Assembly (NCBI GenBank): GCA_018058135.1
Contig: JAGPCK010000024.1
Span: 1-41,861, forward strand
Source: Bacteroidia bacterium
Lineage (GTDB): Bacteria > Bacteroidota > Bacteroidia > UKL13-3
Reading direction: 5' to 3'
DNA: 41,861 nucleotides
Numbering within the stretch: position 1 is the stretch's first letter; each line of letters starts with the position of its first letter. The notes below the pieces were generated by a model. The model saw only the letters and a list, made by a program, of their open reading frames with translations. It made no database searches and was not told where the DNA came from. The translations under genes and the position numbers were made by a program. Of this stretch, positions 34,724 to 41,861 are shown one piece after another.

Positions 34724-37700
34724 ATGATGCAAAAAAGAAAACAACATCTTTTTTCTTGGCTGATGGTTCTCTCGGGAATTATGCTGGCAAGTAATGTTTT
34801 TGGACAAGCCACCATCAGTACAAACTATCCGCTCAACAGGGTATGTAAGAACCAAACCGTTGCCGTTACAATGACAAATTCACCAGCGGGAGCAACTAAT
34901 TGGGTTTGGAATTGGGGCGATGCTAGTGGTAACACACCTTCTACCGTACCGCAAACACAGCATTTTTACGCTACGCCAGGTAAGTATGTTATCAATTGTC
35001 TAGTTACAGGCAGTAGTCCTGCAACTACAGTTTTTAGTGATACGGTGTATGTAAATGAGTTGCCCAATGCGGATATTTTTTCCACCAACGGCACACTACA
35101 TTGTAATCCAGCTACCGTTTGTTTCAGGGATAATTCAACTACTGCACCACCTTTGGCAGGACAACCCGTTGCCCCGCTTACCACACGTTTAGTATTGTTT
35201 GGTGACGGTGGTCGTGATCAGAATGCTGTGAGTGTTAAGAATTTTTGTTACACATATCCCTCTCCAGACTACAATGTTTATACTATAACTATTTCGGTTA
35301 GAGATGCAAATGGCTGTATGGATACTTTACGTTTACCAAATTACATATATGTAGTTGGTGATTTAGGAGCACGGTTTTCAGTAAATGCTCCTGAAGGTTG
35401 TAAACAAACCCCCGTTCGTTTCTATACTGACGCTACGTTCTTTAATCAAACGCGTGCAGAAGTTGTTTACCCTGACTCTGTTAAACGTTTCCGCTGGGTA
35501 TTCGGAGACGGCTCGTTTGACACAGTAAATTGGTTACAAACTACTCACCGCTATACTACTCACGGCATATTTACTCCTAGTCTGATTGTAGAAGACATTA
35601 ACGGATGTAAAGATACTTTCTCTATCAATGGCGGTGTTCGAAATACATTTTTTGCTTTTGACGTTGATGCTATATCCAATCCGATATGTGCCAATCCGGG
35701 TGTAATTTGTTGGAAACAAACAAATGTTCCCGGTGCTACCAAGGTTTGGGAGTTCTGGATTAGTCCGAATCCGCCATTTAACCCTGCAACAGGTACATAT
35801 ACCATTCCTTCTCCTCCGGGTTGGGCACCTCTTTCACCTGATCCTAAGATTTTTATGGAAGACGGCACTTTTGAGCCTTGTAGAACCATTCCATGCGGTA
35901 TGGCGCGTACCCGTCTTAAAATTACTGCCCCGGGTTGTAAAGATACCACCTGGTTTTGGGATACTGTAGAGGTACTGGGCCCTCAGGCAACTATAGAAAT
36001 ACCCGGAAATAACGCAACTGCGATAGCAGATAGTATGCGTTATCAATGTAAGATTGTTAATCCTGTTCACTTCCCTAATAACTCTTGTCACTACAAAGCA
36101 TTTAATGTTTTAAGAACATGGGATTTCGGTGACCGTTATGCTCGTCAATGTACAACTGATACTAAAAATGGCATCAACGTTACCGGTGATGATACCTTGA
36201 GTTTGATTGATCCGGTTAACCATCCTCCGGGTGTAAACAGACCTTGTAATTGTAACTTCTCTAAAGATTCATTACCTGTTCACGTATACACCGATTGGGA
36301 TACCTTGGCATTGCGTTCGGTGGGAGGTCAAACATTTATTCAGCCTAATTCACCTCCTTACAGTACTAAAAACTTCCCTTGTTATACCGTAAAGTTAACT
36401 CTTTATGATACAGTGAACCATTGTGGAGATACCGCTCAAGTACAATTGCCTCTTGGGCCTCCCAAATCTGGTCCAAATGAAGCATTAGTAGGTCCGGGTT
36501 TAAGAATTGTACATCCTAACTTTCCTAATGCAGATCCTACAACTTTACAAACGAGTGGTATTATGTGCTATGGCCCGGCACCCAACGGTATATTTTTTAA
36601 TCTAAATAAAACAGTTCCATCATGTACAAGGGCTTGGGTAGCTATTAATTATGACTCAGCTGCAGGTATACAAAACAATAAATGGGTAAAACAACCCGGT
36701 CACTTTACACAATTGAACAACCAGGGACCGTGGGCAATTCCACCGCCACCAAAAGCGTGGCCTAACATTATTGCTAAAAATTATTTTGATCCTCCCGGTG
36801 TTACCGATACATCCGGATGGGTTACTGTGGGATTGATTGCAGCTAATGGATATGGCAATAACATGTGTTACGATACAACTTACTATCATAAGTTACTTCG
36901 TTTTGTTGATCTTGCTCCGGCATGGAATATCATTGACAAATATCCAAATGGTAATGTAATAGATTTTGGTTGTAGTCCGTTTATTGTTAGAGGTTCAATT
37001 ATTGACGATTATCAGGATAGTATTTTAGCCATTATTTGGAATTGGCAGGATGGCTGGGCTGATGTGGACAGTATTTTCCGTCCTGGTACAAAACGCAACA
37101 ACCAACCTGTGGTGAATTATACTCGTTACAGGTATAAAATTAATCCACTGGGGCAAGTTGTTAGTACTCAAAATGTTTCCTTTATTATTGATACTATTGT
37201 TGGGTTAGATACGTTAACCCATATTTACTCCGAGTCAGGTAGATTTTATCCAAGTGTGACCTTGATAAGTACCGTTGGATGTATGGACTTTGCTGTAAAA
37301 GAAGTTGTTTCAGGTTTCTATACTGAAGCCAATGTGGATGATACTGTAGTGTGCGTTGGAGATACGGTTACTTTCCGTGATAGTGCATACTACTACATTA
37401 AGCCCGAACCAATTTTCCCTCCATACTATATATATAGAGTCGGCAGGGACCCTTGGTTAGGCGGTTACAGATCTGTAGCGCCTACACCTCCTTTTGCATT
37501 TGAACAAATTACATGGAAAGTAGATAAGCGATCTGTTTCAGGGACTGACTCTTTTGTGGTTCAGTTTGTAAATGGGGCTAATCAATATGCCTTTAAGGAA
37601 AGGGGTTTGTATACTATCAGTATGATTGTCAGAGATAGTACAGGCTGTTACGATACGGCCCGTGTTAAGGTGAATGTAGTGGGTGTAGATGCTGGAGTTT

Positions 37701-39151
37701 TTGTACCAAATACTACTTTTGCGTGTGATGATACTGCCCGATTCTTTGATCAATCAGTAATGTATGACATTTACAAAAATGTTTATGGTAAAGCAACAGA
37801 CAGTGTAAAGGCCGAAAATCAAAATGGTTACTGGTGGGAGTTTGGTGATGGAAAAACGCCAAGTCCGCTTAAGGATCCTTACCATGATTACACTGCCGGT
37901 GGAGTATTCAACGTAAGACATGTGGTAGAAACATATAATGGTTGTAGAGACACTGTTGAAACACAAATAACCATTGATGGGCCAATAGCCGAGTTTGATA
38001 TACTGGATTCTGTTGGTTGTGCTCCATTTAGGGCTGAATTCGACAATAAATCACAGAAATCGCAATCATATATCTGGTATTTCGGAGATCCACTCGATCC
38101 GTTTAACCAATACACCACAGATGCTGATACCAACGTAAGGTTTACATATAAAAATCCGGGTGTTTACAATGTTTTCCTTTTGGCAAAAGACAGACCTTCT
38201 TCACAGACAAATCTTTGTCCGGTAAGGATATTCCCCGATACAACATCTCTAACGGCTCCGTCACGAAAAGTATATGTATTGGAGACACCAAAAGCCAACA
38301 TTAAAACAGATACACCTTTGGTGTGTGCCGGTGATACTATCTTTATTGATAACAACTCCAGCAATGTATATACTACTCACAACTTTAACTGGGGTGATAA
38401 TAAAAACTCTCAAACTACGGGCTTACCTTCACGTACATTCCACTTATACGATACTGTAGGTTTATACAGAGTAAGTTATACACCTGATTATGTGCCTGGT
38501 ACTGGTCTTAAGAAATGTCTTGACACTGATAGTTTGCTGGTCGCAGTTGTAGATGTAATAGCTGCATTCGACACAATTCCGGGTAATGAGCCACCATATT
38601 TCAAATTCCAGAATAAATCAGTCAATGGTTCAATATTTGATTGGCATTTTTATGATGATGATCCAACAATAACCAATGCAGATGGATGCTCAGGGCGTTC
38701 TCAAAGTGAAATTGACAGCGTACTTTTTGGAAAGTCCTTTACGGATGACATAGCCCATTGTTATGGAAATGACACTGGATGGTTTAAAGTATGTCTTATT
38801 GCATACTCACCTCAGAATTGTAAAGATAGTGTGTGTATGTGGATAGAGAACAGATTTACTGTTGGAATAGGTATCCCTAACGTGTTCACGCCTGCTAATG
38901 ATGATAACAAGAATGATGTATTCGATATTCCTATTCTTGGAGAAGAGTTATATGATTTAGTTATTTTTAACCGTTGGGGTGGTAAAGTTTTTGAGAGCAA
39001 AAACCCTAAGAACGACTGGAATGGTAAGGTAAACAATGATGGAGCTGAATGCCCTGACGGTGTATACTACTTTATCTTCAAGTATAAACTACGAGGTGGT
39101 AAGATAACAGAAAAGACAGGGCCTATTACCTTAATTAGGGAGAAGAAATAA
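34724..39151 (+). CDS. Giant secreted PKD-domain protein with gliding-type C-terminal (CHU_C) domain
   Basis: The 1475-residue protein starts MMQKRKQHLFSWLMVLSGIM...VFGQA, a signal peptide, which fixes the start at one of two adjacent ATGs (34724 or 34727) although the frame is open further upstream. PKD-like units are recognisable: WNWGDASGN near residue 61, FRWVFGDGSFD near 256, WWEFGDGKTP near 1038, YIWYFGDP near 1115 and the weaker NFNWGDNKN near 1222, each followed by a CxDT-type strand; other stretches are diverged. From ~1384 the type B T9SS tail follows (GIGIPNVFTPANDDNKNDVFD, FNRWGGKVFES, NDWNGK, DGVYYFIFKY). Such proteins are surface adhesins or gliding-associated. It follows the candidate anti-sigma gene by 117 bp. 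Confidence 0.9.
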   Translation: MMQKRKQHLFSWLMVLSGIMLASNVFGQATISTNYPLNRVCKNQTVAVTMTNSPAGATNWVWNWGDASGNTPSTVPQTQHFYATPGKYVINCLVTGSSPATTVFSDTVYVNELPNADIFSTNGTLHCNPATVCFRDNSTTAPPLAGQPVAPLTTRLVLFGDGGRDQNAVSVKNFCYTYPSPDYNVYTITISVRDANGCMDTLRLPNYIYVVGDLGARFSVNAPEGCKQTPVRFYTDATFFNQTRAEVVYPDSVKRFRWVFGDGSFDTVNWLQTTHRYTTHGIFTPSLIVEDINGCKDTFSINGGVRNTFFAFDVDAISNPICANPGVICWKQTNVPGATKVWEFWISPNPPFNPATGTYTIPSPPGWAPLSPDPKIFMEDGTFEPCRTIPCGMARTRLKITAPGCKDTTWFWDTVEVLGPQATIEIPGNNATAIADSMRYQCKIVNPVHFPNNSCHYKAFNVLRTWDFGDRYARQCTTDTKNGINVTGDDTLSLIDPVNHPPGVNRPCNCNFSKDSLPVHVYTDWDTLALRSVGGQTFIQPNSPPYSTKNFPCYTVKLTLYDTVNHCGDTAQVQLPLGPPKSGPNEALVGPGLRIVHPNFPNADPTTLQTSGIMCYGPAPNGIFFNLNKTVPSCTRAWVAINYDSAAGIQNNKWVKQPGHFTQLNNQGPWAIPPPPKAWPNIIAKNYFDPPGVTDTSGWVTVGLIAANGYGNNMCYDTTYYHKLLRFVDLAPAWNIIDKYPNGNVIDFGCSPFIVRGSIIDDYQDSILAIIWNWQDGWADVDSIFRPGTKRNNQPVVNYTRYRYKINPLGQVVSTQNVSFIIDTIVGLDTLTHIYSESGRFYPSVTLISTVGCMDFAVKEVVSGFYTEANVDDTVVCVGDTVTFRDSAYYYIKPEPIFPPYYIYRVGRDPWLGGYRSVAPTPPFAFEQITWKVDKRSVSGTDSFVVQFVNGANQYAFKERGLYTISMIVRDSTGCYDTARVKVNVVGVDAGVFVPNTTFACDDTARFFDQSVMYDIYKNVYGKATDSVKAENQNGYWWEFGDGKTPSPLKDPYHDYTAGGVFNVRHVVETYNGCRDTVETQITIDGPIAEFDILDSVGCAPFRAEFDNKSQKSQSYIWYFGDPLDPFNQYTTDADTNVRFTYKNPGVYNVFLLAKDRPSSQTNLCPVRIFPDTTSLTAPSRKVYVLETPKANIKTDTPLVCAGDTIFIDNNSSNVYTTHNFNWGDNKNSQTTGLPSRTFHLYDTVGLYRVSYTPDYVPGTGLKKCLDTDSLLVAVVDVIAAFDTIPGNEPPYFKFQNKSVNGSIFDWHFYDDDPTITNADGCSGRSQSEIDSVLFGKSFTDDIAHCYGNDTGWFKVCLIAYSPQNCKDSVCMWIENRFTVGIGIPNVFTPANDDNKNDVFDIPILGEELYDLVIFNRWGGKVFESKNPKNDWNGKVNNDGAECPDGVYYFIFKYKLRGGKITEKTGPITLIREKK

Positions 39152-39171
39152 TACTACTCTTTGTAATAAAT

Positions 39172-39203
39172 AAAAAGGGCGTTACTTAAGTAACGCCCTT
39201 TTT
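39172..39203 (+). terminator. Terminator after the giant PKD protein gene
   Basis: Stem aaaaagggcgttac / gtaacgcccttttt around ttaa, followed by T-rich sequence, 20 bp after the stop codon. A near-perfect palindrome, so it can work in both directions. Confidence 0.9.
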
Positions 39204-40019
39204 GCTTTCTTTCGTTCTAAGGTAACCCTTCGTTGGAATTCATCCGAACATTCGATTAGGATTAGGTTGTATTTTTTCGTGTTGACATTGAAAAGATAGA
39301 TTGCCAACTAATGGAAAGATAGCAGAATAGACGATGTTCATTATTAAGTAATTTTGCAGGCTGTAATTTAGTTGTTTAACAACATAATATTTGATCACAC
39401 CTCTTTACATTTTCTTATTGAAAAAGAAGCAAATTTCTATATGAGCAAATAATGGCAAGGATAGTATAGTTTCCAAAAAACGAATGTGCTTATTCCAGAC
39501 CATTTTTTCAAAGGTCATTGTGCCTTCAGAACGCATAAAAACACGAGAGATTATGAGTTTTTCCTTTCCGGATACAATGTAGTTGCCACAATAAACATAC
39601 TTTTTATTAAATCCTTTCAATTGATTCAGACCTTTAGATTGCATTGTATCTCAGCCCCCTAAATGCTGTTTATAGTACTTATAACACATCTTGATTATTC
39701 ATTTGTTTGCCTTAATGTATCCTTATTGAGATAATTATGACAAAAATGGAAGATTGCCTGCATCAAATTTACTTTAGTTATAAAGACAAAAGGATTACCT
39801 TTTAGAATAAACGTTTATGATGAAGGAGAATTACCGATAGACTGAACGATGACTTAAGTAGTAAATGTCCTTTATGCAAGACTTTACTAACCTTACTTAG
39901 AACCAGGTTCAAGGAGTTTTAAGATGGGTGTATAAAAAAGTAAGAATGGGATTACCAATTTGAATTTACGCTCTTTTTATGTTAAATAAGCAACCTGCGC
40001 TGGCACAGTAATGCGGCAT
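39204..40019. other. Gene-poor 0.8-kb AT-rich region
   Basis: No convincing protein gene, tRNA or known RNA family was recognised. The longest frame is a 79-codon one on the minus strand (39405-39644). Short frames interrupted by stops occur on the plus strand at 39737-39990, but do not resemble a known protein. It may be a remnant of lost genes or hold an unrecognised RNA. Confidence 0.5.
39405..39644 (-). CDS. Doubtful small hypothetical protein
   Basis: A 79-residue frame (MQSKGLNQLKGFNKKYVYCG...) ending in a hydrophobic, Phe-rich C-terminus. It has an ATG start but no TAnnTTTG element just upstream and no recognisable domain. It could be chance or a decayed gene; included only because it fills part of an otherwise empty region. 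Confidence 0.2.
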   Translation of the reverse strand: MQSKGLNQLKGFNKKYVYCGNYIVSGKEKLIISRVFMRSEGTMTFEKMVWNKHIRFLETILSLPLFAHIEICFFFNKKM

Positions 40020-40050
40020 AAAAAAACCCGACCATTGGTCGGGTTTTTTT
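40020..40050 (-). terminator. Terminator after gldJ
   Basis: Perfect 14-bp stem aaaaaaacccgacc / ggtcgggttttttt around the loop att, 23 bases beyond the gldJ stop codon. With A and T runs on both sides it can work in either direction. Confidence 0.92.
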
Positions 40051-40073
40051 AGAGATATTCTTAAGATTTTAAA

Positions 40074-41495
40074 TTAATCTTTTACAGGGTCTCCTACTCG
40101 GTCCATTGCGCAACGGAATCCAAGTATGCTTAAAGACTGCTCCTCATCAAGGAATCTACGTGCACCGGGTGACATCCAGTAGGCTCGGTCGTTCCAAGAA
40201 CCACCTTTATAAACATGTGCTTTATTGTTAATCAATGAAGTAACTTCATAATCATACTTTTGATCCATGTATTCTTCTTCGTCACGATACCCCTTGTTGT
40301 CACCTTTTTTGTAGTTTCTGCGTTTAGCATTGTCTTCTTCAGTTACTACACGATATTTAATACGACCTAGGCTGTCTTTTTCAGCAATATTGCCGTCAGC
40401 ATCAAGCTCTTTTGTGTCATATAGGTTACCACGGAAAGGATTAAAATCTGTCATATCCTCGCTGGAAAGTGGACGATAGACGTCCATAACCCATTCAGCA
40501 ACGTTTCCACCCATGTGGTATAAACCATAATCATTTGGCCAATAAGCTTGCACTGGCATAGTAATAAAGCCCATGTCATTTAAGCGTCCCGGTACACCAG
40601 CTTGGTCACCTTTACCACGTTTAAAGTTCGCCCACATAAATCCGCGATCCTTTTCTGGGTTAGATTTCCGTACTGTTAAGCCTTCCCAAGGATATACCTT
40701 CCGAACGTCAATATTTTCGTTATATGGCTGGCTCTTATACGAATAAGAGGCAAACTCCCATTCAGCTTCAGTTGGCAGTCGGTAAATAGGAAGTAAAATA
40801 CCATCTTCCATCCTCACTTTGCGACCAGATCCTCCAGGTGTATAATCTTTCAATTCTTTCTTGATAATACCCTCGTACTGATTCATTAGATAAGCCTCAG
40901 TATTGAAGTTGTTCTCGTTGGTAGAGTTAATATCAAGTTTCAATATCCCTTCACGTACGAGTATCATCTCGTTAACACGGTCAGTACGCCATTTGGTATA
41001 TGCATCCGCCTGTAACCAGCTCACACCCACTACAGGATAATCTTGGTAGGCAGGGTGACGCAGATAATACTGAACAAATGGCTCATTATAAGCCAAACGG
41101 TCGCGCCATACTAAGCTATCAGGAAGTGCTGCTTTATATACTTGGGGATAATCCACAAAAACGCGATTTAACCAGTACAGATACTCCAAATAGTCAAGGT
41201 TAGAAACCTCATGTTCGTCCATGTAAAAACTATGAACGGTAACACGTCTTTTGAAATTGTTCCGATCGTAAAGGACGTCCTGTTCAAAGGATCCCATGGT
41301 AAAAGTTCCGCCTTCAATAAATACAAGGCCGGGACCTGTTTCCTGCCCCATGTAATTTACTTTCTCGAATCCACCCCAGTTGGTATCGTTGTATGCCCAT
41401 CCAGTTGTGGATGATTTATCCTTTTTGCAGGATACAAGCAACGCACTTGAGAAGATAAAAGTAAGTAAGGTTACTTTTAAGAATTTCTTATTCAT
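40074..41495 (-). CDS. gldJ: Gliding motility / T9SS-associated lipoprotein GldJ
   Basis: GldJ is an outer-membrane lipoprotein needed for T9SS and gliding in Flavobacterium, where it stabilises GldK. The 473-residue protein starts MNKKFLKVTLLTFIFSSALLVSC, with a lipobox Cys23 (LVSC), followed by TGWAYND and the formylglycine-generating-enzyme-like fold: GPGLVFIEGGTFTMGS, MDEHEVSNLDYLEYLYWLNR, YRLPTEAEWEFAS, GGNVAEWVMDVYRP, KGGSWNDRAYWMSPGARR and LGFRCAM. The DYPVVGVSWLQADAYTKWRTDRVNEMIL block and the overall order are characteristic of GldJ rather than GldK. The ATG at 41495 is chosen; an upstream TTG would put ten residues before the signal peptide. A PorP/SprF gene lies upstream with a 63-bp gap. 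Confidence 0.88.
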   Translation of the reverse strand: MNKKFLKVTLLTFIFSSALLVSCKKDKSSTTGWAYNDTNWGGFEKVNYMGQETGPGLVFIEGGTFTMGSFEQDVLYDRNNFKRRVTVHSFYMDEHEVSNLDYLEYLYWLNRVFVDYPQVYKAALPDSLVWRDRLAYNEPFVQYYLRHPAYQDYPVVGVSWLQADAYTKWRTDRVNEMILVREGILKLDINSTNENNFNTEAYLMNQYEGIIKKELKDYTPGGSGRKVRMEDGILLPIYRLPTEAEWEFASYSYKSQPYNENIDVRKVYPWEGLTVRKSNPEKDRGFMWANFKRGKGDQAGVPGRLNDMGFITMPVQAYWPNDYGLYHMGGNVAEWVMDVYRPLSSEDMTDFNPFRGNLYDTKELDADGNIAEKDSLGRIKYRVVTEEDNAKRRNYKKGDNKGYRDEEEYMDQKYDYEVTSLINNKAHVYKGGSWNDRAYWMSPGARRFLDEEQSLSILGFRCAMDRVGDPVKD

Positions 41496-41522
41496 ATTGT
41501 TGGTGAGTTGTGAATAATTTTT

Positions 41523-41530
41523 CAAATATA
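41523..41530 (-). promoter_or_regulatory. -7 element before gldJ
   Basis: Minus-strand TATATTTG fits TAnnTTTG and lies 27 bases before the ATG of gldJ, in the gap after the PorP/SprF gene. No -33 TTTG is seen at the right spacing. Confidence 0.4.
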
Positions 41531-41558
41531 ACGCAAAACCTTGAAAAAATAGTACTGC

Positions 41559-41861
41559 TTAGAACTTTGGACATACTAAAGGTCTGAATTTCTTCCCCCT
41601 ATATGATTTGCGCCATTCAATTGCAGCAGATATTTCATGTGATCCGGTAAGTGCTGAGCGCCCTTCGGATATAGTTAAGTCATAACTGTAACCAAATTTG
41701 AACTTATCTTTTCTGAATCCTACTAATACCATCATGGCATCTGAGTTTGGAGCCGTTTGTCTGAACCATAGCCCTGTAACAAGCGGTCCTTTATTTATGT
41801 AAAAACCCAAATTCACTTGAGTGAACTCTTTTTGTCTCATAAATAAAATGTTGGGAGATAT
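41559..41861 (-). CDS. PorP/SprF family T9SS outer-membrane protein, C-terminal part, cut by the window edge
   Basis: The frame is open to the last base, with ISPNILF before the first internal Met; only the last ~100 residues are visible. ISPNILF...QVNLGFYINKGPLVTGLWFR and FKFGYSYDLTISEGRSALTGSHEIS are diagnostic of the PorP/SprF family of beta-barrel proteins, which are needed for surface localisation of type B CTD cargo such as SprB. This fits the three type B tails encoded at 29490-39151. It is on the same strand as gldJ. Confidence 0.85.
   Translation of the reverse strand: MSPNILFMRQKEFTQVNLGFYINKGPLVTGLWFRQTAPNSDAMMVLVGFRKDKFKFGYSYDLTISEGRSALTGSHEISAAIEWRKSYRGKKFRPLVCPKF

Noticed and set aside
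35560..35949. 129-codon minus-strand frame inside the giant PKD gene
   Set aside because: Antisense to a long gene with signal peptide and CHU_C tail; no recognisable domain.
39630..39660. ctgagata stretch (minus strand) resembling the TPP riboswitch P3 region
   Set aside because: The downstream conserved blocks (acctgatctgg, taatgccagcg) are missing and no thiamin gene follows.

Overview
The window comes from a Bacteroidota chromosome, probably a Chitinophagales/Sphingobacteriales-type lineage. The evidence is the type IX secretion system (T9SS) sorting domains of both type A and type B (CHU_C), GldJ and PorP/SprF homologues, DUF3109 and DUF4293 proteins, the rplM-rpsI-rpsB-tsf order, the lack of Shine-Dalgarno sequences, and repeated Bacteroidota-type promoters (-7 TAnnTTTG, a few with a -33 TTTG-like box). 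No tRNA, rRNA, CRISPR array, insertion sequence or phage gene was seen.

Layout. 1-1008: end of a T9SS type A secreted protein with an Asn/His/Cys-rich tract. 1299-4618 (minus): translation operon rplM-rpsI-rpsB-tsf-pyrH with hairpins between its distal genes. 4927-6821: a DUF3109 protein and purM, divergent. 7006-20156 (plus): a 13-kb block with cysC-cysD-cysN (PAPS synthesis), a methyltransferase, a Wzm/Wzt-like polysaccharide ABC exporter, two large sulfotransferase-glycosyltransferase fusion proteins around a third sulfotransferase, an SGNH-like protein and an MBOAT acyltransferase. 20153-26956: housekeeping and metabolic genes (DUF4293, thiolase, a GT-C-like membrane protein, truA, an MsbA-like ABC exporter, sucD). 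27043-29359 (minus): a four-gene ArsR-led operon with an SRPBCC-VOC fusion, DoxX and DUF998 proteins. 29490-39151: three proteins with type B T9SS tails around an ECF sigma factor; one of them is a membrane-spanning protein that overlaps the sigma gene. 39152-40073: essentially gene-free. 40074-41861 (minus): gldJ and the C-terminal part of a porP/sprF gene cut by the window edge.

How it fits together. The 7-20 kb block reads as one pathway: CysDN make APS, CysC makes PAPS, the fusion enzymes and Sulfotransfer_2 protein use PAPS while building a glycan, the methyltransferase may cap the chain, the Wzm/Wzt pair exports it and SGNH/MBOAT acylate it. No PAPS reductase lies in the block, so the PAPS appears destined for sulfation. 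The 29-39 kb block suggests a regulatory circuit in which an ECF sigma factor is held by a membrane protein whose outer part resembles T9SS cargo, next to two genuine T9SS-type cargo genes. These two loci are the best candidates for undescribed biology here; their functions are inferred from domains and context, not demonstrated.
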